This document shows positions 31,381 to 40,411 of a stretch of DNA of 64,000 nt, one piece after another. The stretch is from Chryseobacterium sp. Tr-659 (GTDB lineage Bacteria; Bacteroidota; Bacteroidia; Flavobacteriales; Weeksellaceae): assembly GCF_011752975.1 (NCBI RefSeq), contig NZ_VWWP01000003.1, forward strand, positions 496,001-560,000, written 5' to 3'. The notes beneath the pieces are model-generated. The model was not told the origin of the DNA and made no database searches. It worked only from the letters and a program-made list of their open reading frames with translations. The position numbers and the translations under genes were made by a program. Every line of letters starts with the position of its first letter. The stretch's first letter is position 1.

Positions 31381-33948
31381 TATCGCATTAAGCTTCATTA
31401 AAGCTTCAATGGGTGTTAAAGTATTGATATCTATCTTTGTAAGCTCTTCCCGGATATTCTCCAGAACCGGATCATCCAGCTGGAAAAAAGAAAGCTGCAT
31501 ATTTTCTTCCGTAACTCTTTTAATGCTTTCCGAAGAACTCCCTCCCTGCGTTCTGCTGGCTTCCAGAGTCTTAAGGATCTCATTGGCCCTGTTTACTACT
31601 TTTGCAGGCATCCCGGCCAGTTTTGCAACATGAATACCGAAACTATGTTCGCTTCCTCCAGGAACCAATTTTCTCAGGAAAATAATATTTCCTTTGTTCT
31701 CCTGAATGGATACGTGAAAGTTCTTTACTCTTTCAAAATTCACGGTCATTTCATTCAGTTCGTGGTAATGTGTTGCAAATAAAGTTTTGGATTGTGTAGG
31801 ATGCTGATGCAAGTATTCTGCAATGGCCCAGGCTATGGAAACCCCGTCATAGGTTGACGTTCCGCGGCCAATTTCATCTAAAAGAATCAGACTTCGTTCG
31901 GAGATATTGTTCAGAATGTTTGCTGCCTCGTTCATCTCCACCATAAAAGTTGATTCACCGGCAGAAATATTATCCGTAGCTCCTACCCTTGTAAAGATTT
32001 TATCCAGCATTCCTATTTCAGCATGCTTTGCAGGCACAAAACTTCCGATCTGAGCGAGAAGACATACAATTGCCGTCTGGCGAAGGATCGCCGATTTACC
32101 GGCCATGTTCGGTCCGGTAACCATAATAATCTGCTGCGAATCTTTATCAAGGAATATATCGTTAGGAATATATTTTTCTCCTAAAGGAAGTGCATTTTCA
32201 ATGATCGGATGTCTTGCCTCTTTTAAATCAATGGCATACCCGTCATTTAATATAGGTTTAGTATAACTTTCGGAAACAGCCAGCTCGGATAATCCTGCAG
32301 CAACATCAAGCTGAGCAATAATGTTTGAATTCCCCTGGATCTGATCAATATAAATCATTGTTTCGGAACATACTTTTCTGTACAATGAAGTTTCCAGAAC
32401 CCCGATTTTTTCTTCAGCTCCTAAAATCTGGTTTTCGTATTCCTTTAATTCCTCGGTAATATACCTTTCCGCATTTACAAGTGTCTGCTTTCTTACCCAA
32501 TCATCCGGAACTTTGTCTTTATGGGTATTACGAACTTCAATATAATACCCGAAAACATTGTTAAAATCAATCTTAAGACTGGTAATCCCTGTTCTTTCGA
32601 TCTCTCTCTGGCACATTTCATCCAAAAAACCGCGGCCTTTACTCTGGAGATTTCTTAATCTGTCCAGTTCTTCGGAAACTCCTTCCTTAATAATATTTCC
32701 TTTCGCAATGCTTACCGGAAGCTCTTCATTAAGATGATCTTGTAAAAATTTAATCAGCTCTTCAAGATTAAATAAGGGCTCAAGCCAAGCCAATACATCT
32801 GCATGAGGATGCAATAAAGCTTTGATCTTATGAATATTAATTAAACTTTGACGCAGATATCCCAGTTCCTTGGGAGATATTTTTTCTGCGGCCAGTTTTC
32901 CCATCAGTCTGTCCAGATCAGAAATAGATTTCAACAACTGGCAGATTTCGTATTTCAGATGATCATTTTCATTTAGAAAATCAATCAGGGACAGCCTTCT
33001 CATGATCTCATCCACAGATTTAAGGGGAAGAATGATTCTCCTCCTCAATAAACGCCCTCCCATTGGAGTAGATGTCTTATCAATAATATCCAGCAGTGAT
33101 TTTCCTTGTGGATTGCTCGGATAAACGATCTCCAGGTTTCTTAACGTAAAATTATCCATCATCAGATAGTCTTCCTGAGGGATAATCTGAAGTTTGGTAA
33201 TATGGGAAAGTAAATTATGATGGGTATCCTCCACCAGATAGGCAAAAATAGCCCCGGCAGCCGTAATGGCTAATGGAAGATTCTCTACCCCAAATCCTTT
33301 TAATGAATTGGTTTTAAAATGATTCGTTAATTTTTCATAGGCAAAATTATATTGAAATGCCCAATCTTCCAGCTTAAAAGCATTCTTATTCTTAAACTGT
33401 TCAGGAATCTGTGCACTTCTCTGAAAAATGATCTCGCTCGGATCAAAAGTATTGACGATATGCAATAATTTCTCCAGGTTTCCTTCACTTACCAGAAATT
33501 CTCCTGTAGAAATATCTACCAGCGCAATACCATATTTCTCTTTTTCTTTATGCAAAGACAGAAGGAAGTTGTTCTTTTTCGAATTCAGAACCTGATCATT
33601 GAAAGTAACGCCGGGAGTAACCAATTCTGTAACGCCTCTCTTTACAATCCCTTTCACCATTTTAGGATCTTCCAGCTGATCGCAGATAGCCACTCTCATT
33701 CCTGCTCTTACCAGTTTCGGCAGGTAAGAATCTATTGAATGATGCGGAAAACCGGCAAGCTCTACACTTCCTTCTCCGTTATTTCTTTTGGTAAGAACAA
33801 TACCCAGTATCTGGGATGTTTTCACGGCATCCTGCCCAAAAGTTTCATAAAAATCTCCCACCCTGAAAAGTAAAAGCGCATCAGGATATTTACCCTTGAT
33901 GGTATTGTACTGTGTCATTAATGGGGTTTCCTTCTTCGTTTTTGCCAT
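31360..33948 (-). CDS. mutS: DNA mismatch repair protein MutS
   Basis: 862 residues, the normal length. The N-terminal mismatch-binding domain has the Phe-x-Glu motif in LFRVGDFYETF; the clamp and lever follow, and the C-terminal ATPase has Walker A GPNMAGKSAILRQ near residue 612, then Walker B-type LILLDEIGRGTSTYDG and the helix-turn FATHYHEL. It finds mispairs and starts repair with MutL. The stop codon lies inside the terminator shared with the peptide genes. A -7 box is 17 bases before the start. It stands alone. Confidence 0.97.
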   Translation of the reverse strand: MAKTKKETPLMTQYNTIKGKYPDALLLFRVGDFYETFGQDAVKTSQILGIVLTKRNNGEGSVELAGFPHHSIDSYLPKLVRAGMRVAICDQLEDPKMVKGIVKRGVTELVTPGVTFNDQVLNSKKNNFLLSLHKEKEKYGIALVDISTGEFLVSEGNLEKLLHIVNTFDPSEIIFQRSAQIPEQFKNKNAFKLEDWAFQYNFAYEKLTNHFKTNSLKGFGVENLPLAITAAGAIFAYLVEDTHHNLLSHITKLQIIPQEDYLMMDNFTLRNLEIVYPSNPQGKSLLDIIDKTSTPMGGRLLRRRIILPLKSVDEIMRRLSLIDFLNENDHLKYEICQLLKSISDLDRLMGKLAAEKISPKELGYLRQSLINIHKIKALLHPHADVLAWLEPLFNLEELIKFLQDHLNEELPVSIAKGNIIKEGVSEELDRLRNLQSKGRGFLDEMCQREIERTGITSLKIDFNNVFGYYIEVRNTHKDKVPDDWVRKQTLVNAERYITEELKEYENQILGAEEKIGVLETSLYRKVCSETMIYIDQIQGNSNIIAQLDVAAGLSELAVSESYTKPILNDGYAIDLKEARHPIIENALPLGEKYIPNDIFLDKDSQQIIMVTGPNMAGKSAILRQTAIVCLLAQIGSFVPAKHAEIGMLDKIFTRVGATDNISAGESTFMVEMNEAANILNNISERSLILLDEIGRGTSTYDGVSIAWAIAEYLHQHPTQSKTLFATHYHELNEMTVNFERVKNFHVSIQENKGNIIFLRKLVPGGSEHSFGIHVAKLAGMPAKVVNRANEILKTLEASRTQGGSSSESIKRVTEENMQLSFFQLDDPVLENIREELTKIDINTLTPIEALMKLNAIKKMIGG

Positions 33949-33964
33949 AGTAAAAAATGAGCCC

Positions 33965-33972
33965 CAAATTTA
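33965..33972 (-). promoter_or_regulatory. Candidate -7 box for mutS
   Basis: On the minus strand TAAATTTG is a perfect TAnnTTTG match, 16 bases before the mutS ATG. No clear -33 box was seen. Confidence 0.5.
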
Positions 33973-34072
33973 AAAAAATAAATTCACGGAGGGAGAATTG
34001 TTTATAGGTTAATCTTATTCGCTTTTCTTTATCAGTAATTAATCGTATTTTCACCATAAAATCACACTATTC

Positions 34073-34603
34073 ATGGAATTTCCAGTTTTAGAGACCGAAA
34101 GACTTATTTTACGGCAGCTTACCCTTAATGATAGCCAGGACTTATTTGAGTACTTTTCTTTAGATGAAGTAATGGAATATTATGATCTGGATACCTTCAA
34201 AACGTTGGAAGATTCACAACAGATCATTCAGCATTTCAATACTGAGTTTGACAAAGGAAAAGGATTCCGCTGGGCATTGGAGCTGAAGTCTGAAAAGAAA
34301 GTCATAGGAACCTGTGGCTATCACAACTGGTACCGGGAACACTTCAGAGCCGAGATCGGATACGAGCTTAACCCAAAGTTCTGGAAACAGTCTTATATGA
34401 AGGAAGCTGTTCTTCCTATTCTTACTTTCGGATTTGAAACGATGAGACTGCACCGCATAGATGCATTTATTGATCCCGCGAATATTTCTTCTGAAAAGCT
34501 GTTAACCTCTTTAAACTTCAGCAAAGAAGGGATTTTGAAAGATTTCTTTTTTGAAAAAGGAAAATTTGTAGATGCAACGATTTTCGGGTTGATTAATAAG
34601 TAG
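34073..34603 (+). CDS. GNAT N-acetyltransferase, RimJ/RimL type
   Basis: 176 residues, all one acetyltransferase domain. It opens with the family start LETERLILRQLTLND and has the acetyl-CoA region AEIGYELNPKFWKQSYMKEAV and the C-terminal INPSSEKLL-like turn (DPANISSEKLLTSLNF). The substrate might be a ribosomal protein N-terminus or a small amine. It is cytoplasmic and stands alone on the plus strand. Confidence 0.88.
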   Translation: MEFPVLETERLILRQLTLNDSQDLFEYFSLDEVMEYYDLDTFKTLEDSQQIIQHFNTEFDKGKGFRWALELKSEKKVIGTCGYHNWYREHFRAEIGYELNPKFWKQSYMKEAVLPILTFGFETMRLHRIDAFIDPANISSEKLLTSLNFSKEGILKDFFFEKGKFVDATIFGLINK

Positions 34604-34612
34604 AAACTTTTA

Positions 34613-34648
34613 AGGCTGGAAGATGGGAGCAGGAAAAGGGAGGTTATT
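34613..34648 (+). repeat. Copy of the dispersed 'gctggaag' element
   Basis: The stretch aaggctggaagatgggagca and the following aaaagggaggttatt matches the element at 13863 and 35703 in order and phase. It follows the acetyltransferase gene directly. It is a single-direction, degenerate copy. Confidence 0.5.
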
Positions 34649-34757
34649 GAAGTTGAGAAGATGTATTTCTATCCCTTTGATAAATTTTTGATTTTCAGAA
34701 CCTTATTAACAAATAGTAATTTCCAAGTTTGATCTTCACGCATCCAGTCTGAAAAAG

Positions 34758-35633
34758 TTATTTCTCTTTTAAATGTCTTTCCAGCGCCTCTGAACTTTTC
34801 TTATAGGCCCATTTTTGCTTATAATTTACCCATTTCGCTTTAAATAACTTACGCATCATCTTATCTGTGTATCTCATAATGAAAACATGATACAGCATAT
34901 TGGCGAAAACATTCGGTTTATTGGGAAGCGCTCTCAATGAAAGAGAAAATCCCGGCTCGAGATATCTGTTGAAATGCCAGAATGCTCCCGGAATAAATAA
35001 TGCATCACCATGTTCCATAAAGATTTCATACCCTCTTGCATGCTTCAAAGCAGGAAATTTCTCATAATCCGGGTTTTCATAATCCACATCATAGATGGTA
35101 TGAACTGACAACGGAACCTTATATAAAAACGGAGATTGTTTCTGATCAAACAGCAGAATTCGTTTTTTCCCTTCAAAATGAATATGCATGAAGTCTCCCA
35201 GATCCACATCATAGTGCATCAGAACGTGTGCTTCACTTCCCCCGAAAAATAAAGTAGGAAGCCTTTTAAAAAACTTCATTCCAAGATCCGGATAGGTGAA
35301 GTTTTTCAGTAATTCAGGAAGCCTGTCTGTAATGATATAAAAAAAGATACGAAGATCTGAAGGTTTGCTTTTAATGGTATCGATATAATCCTTCATTTTC
35401 ATATGCGTTACCGGTGCATCTGAGCTTTTAGCAGCATCAGCAGGTTTATTGTCATATAACGGGACTTCCTGATCCCCCGCTTTTTCCCGGATGTAAGCTA
35501 GGTTCCATTGATCAAAAGCATCCCATCTGCTCGCAAAATTCTTTATCAAAAGCGGTTTCTGCTTTTTAAAATAATTTTTCTGAAAATCTTCTTTACTGAT
35601 ATCATTAACAACATCTACGTTTTCGAGGATCAT
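34758..35633 (-). CDS. Cupin-like (JmjC-type) oxygenase domain protein
   Basis: 291 residues from the ATG at 35631-35633 (MILENVDVVNDISKEDFQKNYF). The cupin_8 core starts with PLLIKNFASRWDAFDQW and has the metal site HYDVDLGDFMHIH (His, Asp) with a later His in FIPGAFWHFNRY. These are Fe(II)/2-oxoglutarate-type residues, so it may hydroxylate a protein or small molecule. The longer frame would add 43 residues that include a spurious hydrophobic run through the repeat zone. No partner gene is adjacent. Confidence 0.84.
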   Translation of the reverse strand: MILENVDVVNDISKEDFQKNYFKKQKPLLIKNFASRWDAFDQWNLAYIREKAGDQEVPLYDNKPADAAKSSDAPVTHMKMKDYIDTIKSKPSDLRIFFYIITDRLPELLKNFTYPDLGMKFFKRLPTLFFGGSEAHVLMHYDVDLGDFMHIHFEGKKRILLFDQKQSPFLYKVPLSVHTIYDVDYENPDYEKFPALKHARGYEIFMEHGDALFIPGAFWHFNRYLEPGFSLSLRALPNKPNVFANMLYHVFIMRYTDKMMRKLFKAKWVNYKQKWAYKKSSEALERHLKEK

Positions 35634-35702
35634 GTATTTTGTATTTAGGCGAAATAAAAATAGTGTTTTTTTGAAAATTGAGAAAATTAAGATAAAAAGA
35701 TA

Positions 35703-35843
35703 CGAAGCTGGAAAAGGGAGGCTGTAAGTTCTTATTTGTCTGTAACCGTATACGTCATTCAATAAAAGATTATGTATAGAAAACGTAAACTATCTCTTCG
35801 GCATCCATAACTTCCCTCTTCCAGCTTCAGACTTTATTACTTT
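35703..35843. repeat. Inverted pair of the dispersed element
   Basis: A plus copy at about 35703-35733 (gaagctggaaaagggaggct) faces a reverse copy at about 35802-35843 (cataacttccctcttccagc). The reverse complement of the second, gctggaagagggaagttatg, matches the 13863 copy closely. The pair borders a 70-base interval without coding sense, upstream of the bestrophin gene. Confidence 0.6.
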
Positions 35844-35868
35844 ATTAGCAGACCTCAGATGAAAAATT

Positions 35869-35876
35869 TATATTTG
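35869..35876 (+). promoter_or_regulatory. Candidate -7 box (TATATTTG)
   Basis: Perfect TAnnTTTG match ending 17 bases before the bestrophin ATG at 35894. It overlaps the alternative GTG start at 35876, which makes that start unlikely. Confidence 0.55.
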
Positions 35877-35893
35877 TGATATCAAGTGAATTT

Positions 35894-36772
35894 ATGAGAG
35901 TCTATAATACCAAACATTTTCTTAAAATCCTTTTCAGCCTACATAAAAGTGATACCTTAAAAATTCTTTTTCCAAGTATGCTGCTGGTGGGATTATATTC
36001 CTGGGGAATTCAATATCTGGAGGTGGAATACCTTCATCTTACTTCAAAATCGGGAATCAGTAATGTAGGAATGATTCATTCTTTATTAGGATTTGTACTT
36101 TCCCTGTTATTGGTTTTCAGAACCAATACGGCTTATGACAGATGGTGGGAAGGGAGAAAACTTTGGGGAAAGCTGGTGAATGATACCCGAAACTTTGCTA
36201 TAAAAATCAATACCATTCTTGGTGACAATCACCAGGATGCAGAACAGATTTCAAGATATTTAAAATTCTTCCCTCATTTTTTAGCCCAACATCTTTCTAA
36301 AGAATCAACGAGACTGGCTTTGGATGAAGATTATTCCGAAATAGAAAATTCATTAAAAAATCACGGGCCAAGCGAAATGATTATTCTTTTAAGTCATAAA
36401 CTTAACCTGCTAAAAAAAGAAGGTAAAATTTCAGATGTTGAAATGCTATATCTGGACACGCAGCTTTCAGGATTTCTGGATGTATGCGGAGGTTGTGAGA
36501 GAATCAAAAACACCCCTATTCCTTATTCATATTCTTCATTCATCAAGAAATTTATAATCCTGTATGTTTTTGCTTTGCCTATTGCCTATGTGATTACTAT
36601 TGGCCTTTTCATGATCCCTCTTACTGTTTTTGTATACTATGTTCTTATGAGTCTTGAACTTATTGCGGAAGAAATCGAGGATCCTTTCAACAATGATGAG
36701 AATGATATCCCAATGGAAACATTAGCGCAGAATATTGAGAAAAACGTTCATCAGATTATGAATAAAAAATAA
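35894..36772 (+). CDS. Bestrophin-family ion channel
   Basis: 292 residues from the ATG at 35894 (MRVYNTKHFLKILFSLHKSD). The family signature RTNTAYDRWWEGRKLWGKLVNDTRNFA is at about residues 75-101, and hydrophobic segments occur near 30-50, 60-80, 220-240 and 245-265. Bacterial bestrophins form pentameric membrane channels, usually cation-selective. The start was chosen because the -7 box overlaps the GTG alternative. It stands alone. Confidence 0.9.
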   Translation: MRVYNTKHFLKILFSLHKSDTLKILFPSMLLVGLYSWGIQYLEVEYLHLTSKSGISNVGMIHSLLGFVLSLLLVFRTNTAYDRWWEGRKLWGKLVNDTRNFAIKINTILGDNHQDAEQISRYLKFFPHFLAQHLSKESTRLALDEDYSEIENSLKNHGPSEMIILLSHKLNLLKKEGKISDVEMLYLDTQLSGFLDVCGGCERIKNTPIPYSYSSFIKKFIILYVFALPIAYVITIGLFMIPLTVFVYYVLMSLELIAEEIEDPFNNDENDIPMETLAQNIEKNVHQIMNKK

Positions 36773-36940
36773 CAGCATTTAATTAAGTGTATCTGAAATT
36801 TTCAATTATAAATTTAATAAATTGCACAATGAAACCGCCCTTTCTCTGAAAGCAGCAATGTAATAAGCAATAAAATCCTTTATCAAGGATGCAGAACATT
36901 GAAAATAAGACGGAAAATTAATCTCAACAAAATAATACAA

Positions 36941-37471
36941 TTGGTACAGAAACTAAAACTGGAAGAACTTAACAGAATAGATGTAGAAACATTTAAGAAG
37001 GTTGAAAAAATCCCGTTAGTCATCATTTTAGATAATATCAGAAGTATGCACAATGTGGGTGCCGCTTTCAGAACGGCAGATGCCTTTTTAATTGAAAAAA
37101 TAATCCTTTGCGGAATTACTCCGCAGCCCCCGCACCGTGAGATTCATAAAGCGGCATTGGGAGCAACGGAAAGTGTAGACTGGTCTCATGAATCAGAGAC
37201 TAATACGGCCATTGCCGATTTGAAAAGTAATGGATACGAAATCATCGGAATTGAGCAGACTACCGACAGCCAGCTCATTACTGATTTCACGATTGACAGA
37301 TCAAAAAAATATGCCCTGATTTTAGGAAACGAAGTAGAAGGAATCAGTGATGAAGTATTGCCCAATATTGATGTATTTCTCGAAATTCCACAGCTCGGAA
37401 CAAAGCATTCTCTTAATGTAAGTGTGTGCGGCGGAATTGTGATGTGGGAATTTGCAAAAGCATTAAAATAA
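36941..37471 (+). CDS. TrmH-family (SpoU) RNA 2'-O-methyltransferase
   Basis: 176 residues from this start. The SPOUT fold motifs are IILDNIRSMHNVGAAFRTADAF (motif 1), LILGNEVEGIS (motif 2) and LEIPQLGTKHSLNVSVCGGIVMWEF (motif 3), all clear. It methylates a ribose in tRNA or rRNA. No ATG lies in frame before the first motif. TTG at 36941 (VQKLKLEELNRID) is the most family-like start; TTG at 36899 is also open. So the start codon is uncertain and non-ATG. Confidence 0.87.
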   Translation: MVQKLKLEELNRIDVETFKKVEKIPLVIILDNIRSMHNVGAAFRTADAFLIEKIILCGITPQPPHREIHKAALGATESVDWSHESETNTAIADLKSNGYEIIGIEQTTDSQLITDFTIDRSKKYALILGNEVEGISDEVLPNIDVFLEIPQLGTKHSLNVSVCGGIVMWEFAKALK

Positions 37472-37658
37472 AAAAACTGCATATGTCCTTAGTAGACAGT
37501 GCAGTTTGAAATAAATCTAATAAAAAGTAAAAATGAAAGGCGACAAAGGTACCTTTTTTTTCTTTACAAACAAATTTTGACGGCACTTTTTTTGTTTCAT
37601 CTTAAAAAAAGTCGTGTTTTCAGAAAAAGTTTCATTTAATTTTTTATAAATTAGCACA

Positions 37659-38312
37659 ATGTTTATCAAGGACTATATCTCAAAAGACTTTCCGTGTTTT
37701 AGCTTGTCTGACTCCATAGAGTCGGCCAGAAATACATTGGAAGATTTTGGATATTCCCATATTTTCATCAAAAAATCTCATCACTTTTACGGAGCTATTG
37801 CCCAGGACTTTCTTTATGAGGAAGACGGTGGTACTCTGAAGGATCTTGAACATCAGATCGAACGTTTTGCGATTCTGGAAGACAATAATATTATGGACAG
37901 TATTCGCCTGTTTCATACCTTCAGTTCCAATGTGATACCGGTGATTAACAAAAGTGAAAAATACCTGGGATATATCACTTGTGAAGATATTTTCCAGGAT
38001 CTTTCCCGTTACCCTCTGTTTTCTGAAACCGGAGCGATTCTCACCATAGAAACGCCCGCCAGAAAATATTCAATGACGGAAATCGCCAATATTGTGGAAA
38101 GCAACAACTCGAAATTCTATGGCGGATTTATCAGCTTTATGTCTGATGAAGTGATCCATATCACCATAAAGATCAGCAACGAAAATCTGGCCTCGATAGA
38201 CTCAACTTTTGACCGGTACGATTACAGAATTGTTGAAAAATACTATTCTGACGAGAAAACCGATCTGTTTAAAGACCGATTTGGTTTTTTCCAAAAATTC
38301 ATAGAAATATAA
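37659..38312 (+). CDS. CBS-domain protein (AcuB-like)
   Basis: 217 residues. Residues 1-120 hold two CBS repeats (KDYISKDFPCFSLSDSIESARNTLEDFGYSH and FAILEDNNIMDSIRLFHTFSSNVIPVINKSEKYLGYITCEDIF), which bind adenine nucleotides. The C-terminal part (GAILTIETPARKYSMTEIANIVESN) has the ACT-like look of AcuB proteins. The gene is 1 base before nadK, so the two are co-expressed and the protein may sense energy state for NADP synthesis. That link is inferred. Confidence 0.86.
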   Translation: MFIKDYISKDFPCFSLSDSIESARNTLEDFGYSHIFIKKSHHFYGAIAQDFLYEEDGGTLKDLEHQIERFAILEDNNIMDSIRLFHTFSSNVIPVINKSEKYLGYITCEDIFQDLSRYPLFSETGAILTIETPARKYSMTEIANIVESNNSKFYGGFISFMSDEVIHITIKISNENLASIDSTFDRYDYRIVEKYYSDEKTDLFKDRFGFFQKFIEI

Positions 38313-38313
38313 C

Positions 38314-39180
38314 ATGAAGGCAGCCATATATTCTCAGAAAAAGGATCTTGATACTTTTCTATATCTAAGCAAGTTTATCTCTGAACTTGAAACCAGAGGT
38401 GTAAAATCTGTTCTGTATGATGAAATGGCCGAAGCGCTTCAGTTTTCAAAAATTTTTGAGACTTTTAACTGCAAGCAGGACCTTTTGGATAAAGAGGTTG
38501 ATCTATTCTTCACTTTCGGAGGAGACGGAACTATCGTAAACTCTTTAACCTTTATTGAAGATCTTGAAATTCCTGTGGTAGGAGTTAATACAGGAAGATT
38601 GGGATTCCTTGCCTTTTTTACAAAAGAAGAAGCATTTAAAGAGCTGGATTCGATCTTAAAAGGTGATGTAAAAACAAGCCGCCGTTCAGTAATTGAAGTG
38701 GTATCTCCTAACCTGGAAGGCTTTTTTCCATATGCTTTGAATGATGTTACCGTTTCCAGAAAAGAAACCACTTCCATGGTTACCGTAGATTCTTATATTA
38801 ATGATGAGTTTCTGAATGTATTCTGGGGAGACGGGGTTATCATTTCAACACCAACCGGTTCTACCGCATACTCATTGAGCTGTGGCGGACCTATCATTTC
38901 ACCCAACAACGAGAACTTCGTCATCACACCTATTGCTCCTCATAATCTGAACGTGAGACCTTTAGTGGTGAATGATAAAGTGGAAATAAAATTCAGAGTG
39001 GAAAGTCGTGTATCACAATATTCGCTTTCTTTGGATTCTCGATTAATCCATATTGAAACCGACAAGGAAATCATCATCAGGAAGGCTTCTTTTCAGCTTC
39101 TTCTGGTTCAGCCCAACGGTTTGAGTTTCTACGAAACCATCCGCCAGAAGCTACTTTGGGGACGAGACAAAAGAAATTAG
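38314..39180 (+). CDS. nadK: NAD kinase
   Basis: 288 residues. The nucleotide motif GGDGT is at 69-73 (FTFGGDGTIVNS), followed by NTGRLGFLAFF, and the second conserved block is TPTGSTAYSLSCGGPIISP. It phosphorylates NAD to NADP in the cytoplasm. It is in the same operon as the CBS gene, which starts 1 base upstream. The length fits the family. Confidence 0.96.
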   Translation: MKAAIYSQKKDLDTFLYLSKFISELETRGVKSVLYDEMAEALQFSKIFETFNCKQDLLDKEVDLFFTFGGDGTIVNSLTFIEDLEIPVVGVNTGRLGFLAFFTKEEAFKELDSILKGDVKTSRRSVIEVVSPNLEGFFPYALNDVTVSRKETTSMVTVDSYINDEFLNVFWGDGVIISTPTGSTAYSLSCGGPIISPNNENFVITPIAPHNLNVRPLVVNDKVEIKFRVESRVSQYSLSLDSRLIHIETDKEIIIRKASFQLLLVQPNGLSFYETIRQKLLWGRDKRN

Positions 39181-39250
39181 TAATTTCTTAAAAATGATTA
39201 CCTTTACACGAAATTAAAACACCTAATAAATTTATAATAAAAAGTAAAAC

Positions 39251-40321
39251 ATGAGCAGAATTTTTCCGGCAGGAGTTGCCACAGGTCAGTTAGTTACTGA
39301 TATCTTTCAGTATGCTAAAGAAAACAAATTTGCATTACCTGCAGTAAACGTAATTGGATCAAGCAACGTAAACGCTGTGATGGAAACTGCAGCGAAATTA
39401 AACTCTCCTGTAATTATTCAGTTTTCAAATGGTGGAGCTGCTTTCAATGCAGGGAAAGGATTAAGCAATGACGGACAAAAAGCTGCTATCTTAGGAGCTA
39501 TAGCAGGTGCAAAACATATCCATACCCTTGCTGAAGCTTACGGAGCAACAGTAATTCTTCACACAGACCACTGTGCAAAAAAATTACTTCCTTGGATTGA
39601 TGGATTAATGGATGCTAACGAAGAATTCTTCAAGCAGACAGGAAAATCTCTTTACTCTTCTCACATGTTAGACCTTTCTGAAGAATCTTTAGAAGAAAAC
39701 CTTGAGATTTCTTCTGAATATTTCGAAAGAATGGCTAAACTTCAGATGACTCTTGAAGTGGAAATCGGAGTAACAGGAGGTGAAGAAGATGGTGTTGATA
39801 ACTCAGACGTTGATAACTCTAAATTATATACTCAACCTGAAGATGTAGCTTATACATATGAAAAATTAAAAGCTATTTCTGAAAACTTCACAATTGCTGC
39901 CGCTTTCGGTAACGTACACGGAGTTTACAAGCCAGGAAACGTAGTTCTTACTCCAAAAATCCTTGACAATTCTCAGAAGTATGTTCAGGAGAAATTCGGA
40001 ACAGCAGCTAAGCCTGTTAATTTTGTATTCCACGGAGGATCAGGATCCACTTTGGAAGAAATCAGAGAGGCTATTGACTACGGAGTAATCAAAATGAATA
40101 TCGATACTGATCTTCAGTTTGCTTACACAGAGGGCGTAAGAGATTACATGGTGAACAATATTGATTATTTAAGAGCTCAAATCGGAAACCCTGAAGGAGA
40201 AGAAAAGCCAAACAAAAAATTCTATGACCCAAGAGTTTGGGTAAGAAAAGGTGAGGAAACTTTCTCTACAAGATTGGTAAAAGCATTTGAAGATTTAAAT
40301 AACGTAAATACTTTAAAATAA
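39251..40321 (+). CDS. Fructose-bisphosphate aldolase, class II
   Basis: 356 residues. The zinc ligands and catalytic residues can be followed: HTDHCAKKLLPW, the Glu-rich VEIGVTGGEEDG, NVHGVYKPGN and FHGGSGSTLEEI. It cleaves fructose 1,6-bisphosphate to two trioses in glycolysis and gluconeogenesis and resembles the class IIA E. coli type. An inverted repeat follows at 40334. The accD gene begins 90 bases later. Confidence 0.96.
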   Translation: MSRIFPAGVATGQLVTDIFQYAKENKFALPAVNVIGSSNVNAVMETAAKLNSPVIIQFSNGGAAFNAGKGLSNDGQKAAILGAIAGAKHIHTLAEAYGATVILHTDHCAKKLLPWIDGLMDANEEFFKQTGKSLYSSHMLDLSEESLEENLEISSEYFERMAKLQMTLEVEIGVTGGEEDGVDNSDVDNSKLYTQPEDVAYTYEKLKAISENFTIAAAFGNVHGVYKPGNVVLTPKILDNSQKYVQEKFGTAAKPVNFVFHGGSGSTLEEIREAIDYGVIKMNIDTDLQFAYTEGVRDYMVNNIDYLRAQIGNPEGEEKPNKKFYDPRVWVRKGEETFSTRLVKAFEDLNNVNTLK

Positions 40322-40333
40322 GAACTGTACATT

Positions 40334-40380
40334 TGTATCAATGTAAAAAGTATTCATAAAAATACATTTACATTGGTACA
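40334..40380. repeat. Imperfect inverted repeat between aldolase and accD
   Basis: The arms tgtatcaatgtaaaaagtatt and aaatacatttacattggtac pair with a few mismatches around a 5-base loop. It has several 'tacattt' repeats. It could be a terminator or processing site for the aldolase mRNA. Confidence 0.5.
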
Positions 40381-40411
40381 TTTTACATTTATACATTAAT
40401 ACTAATAAAAA

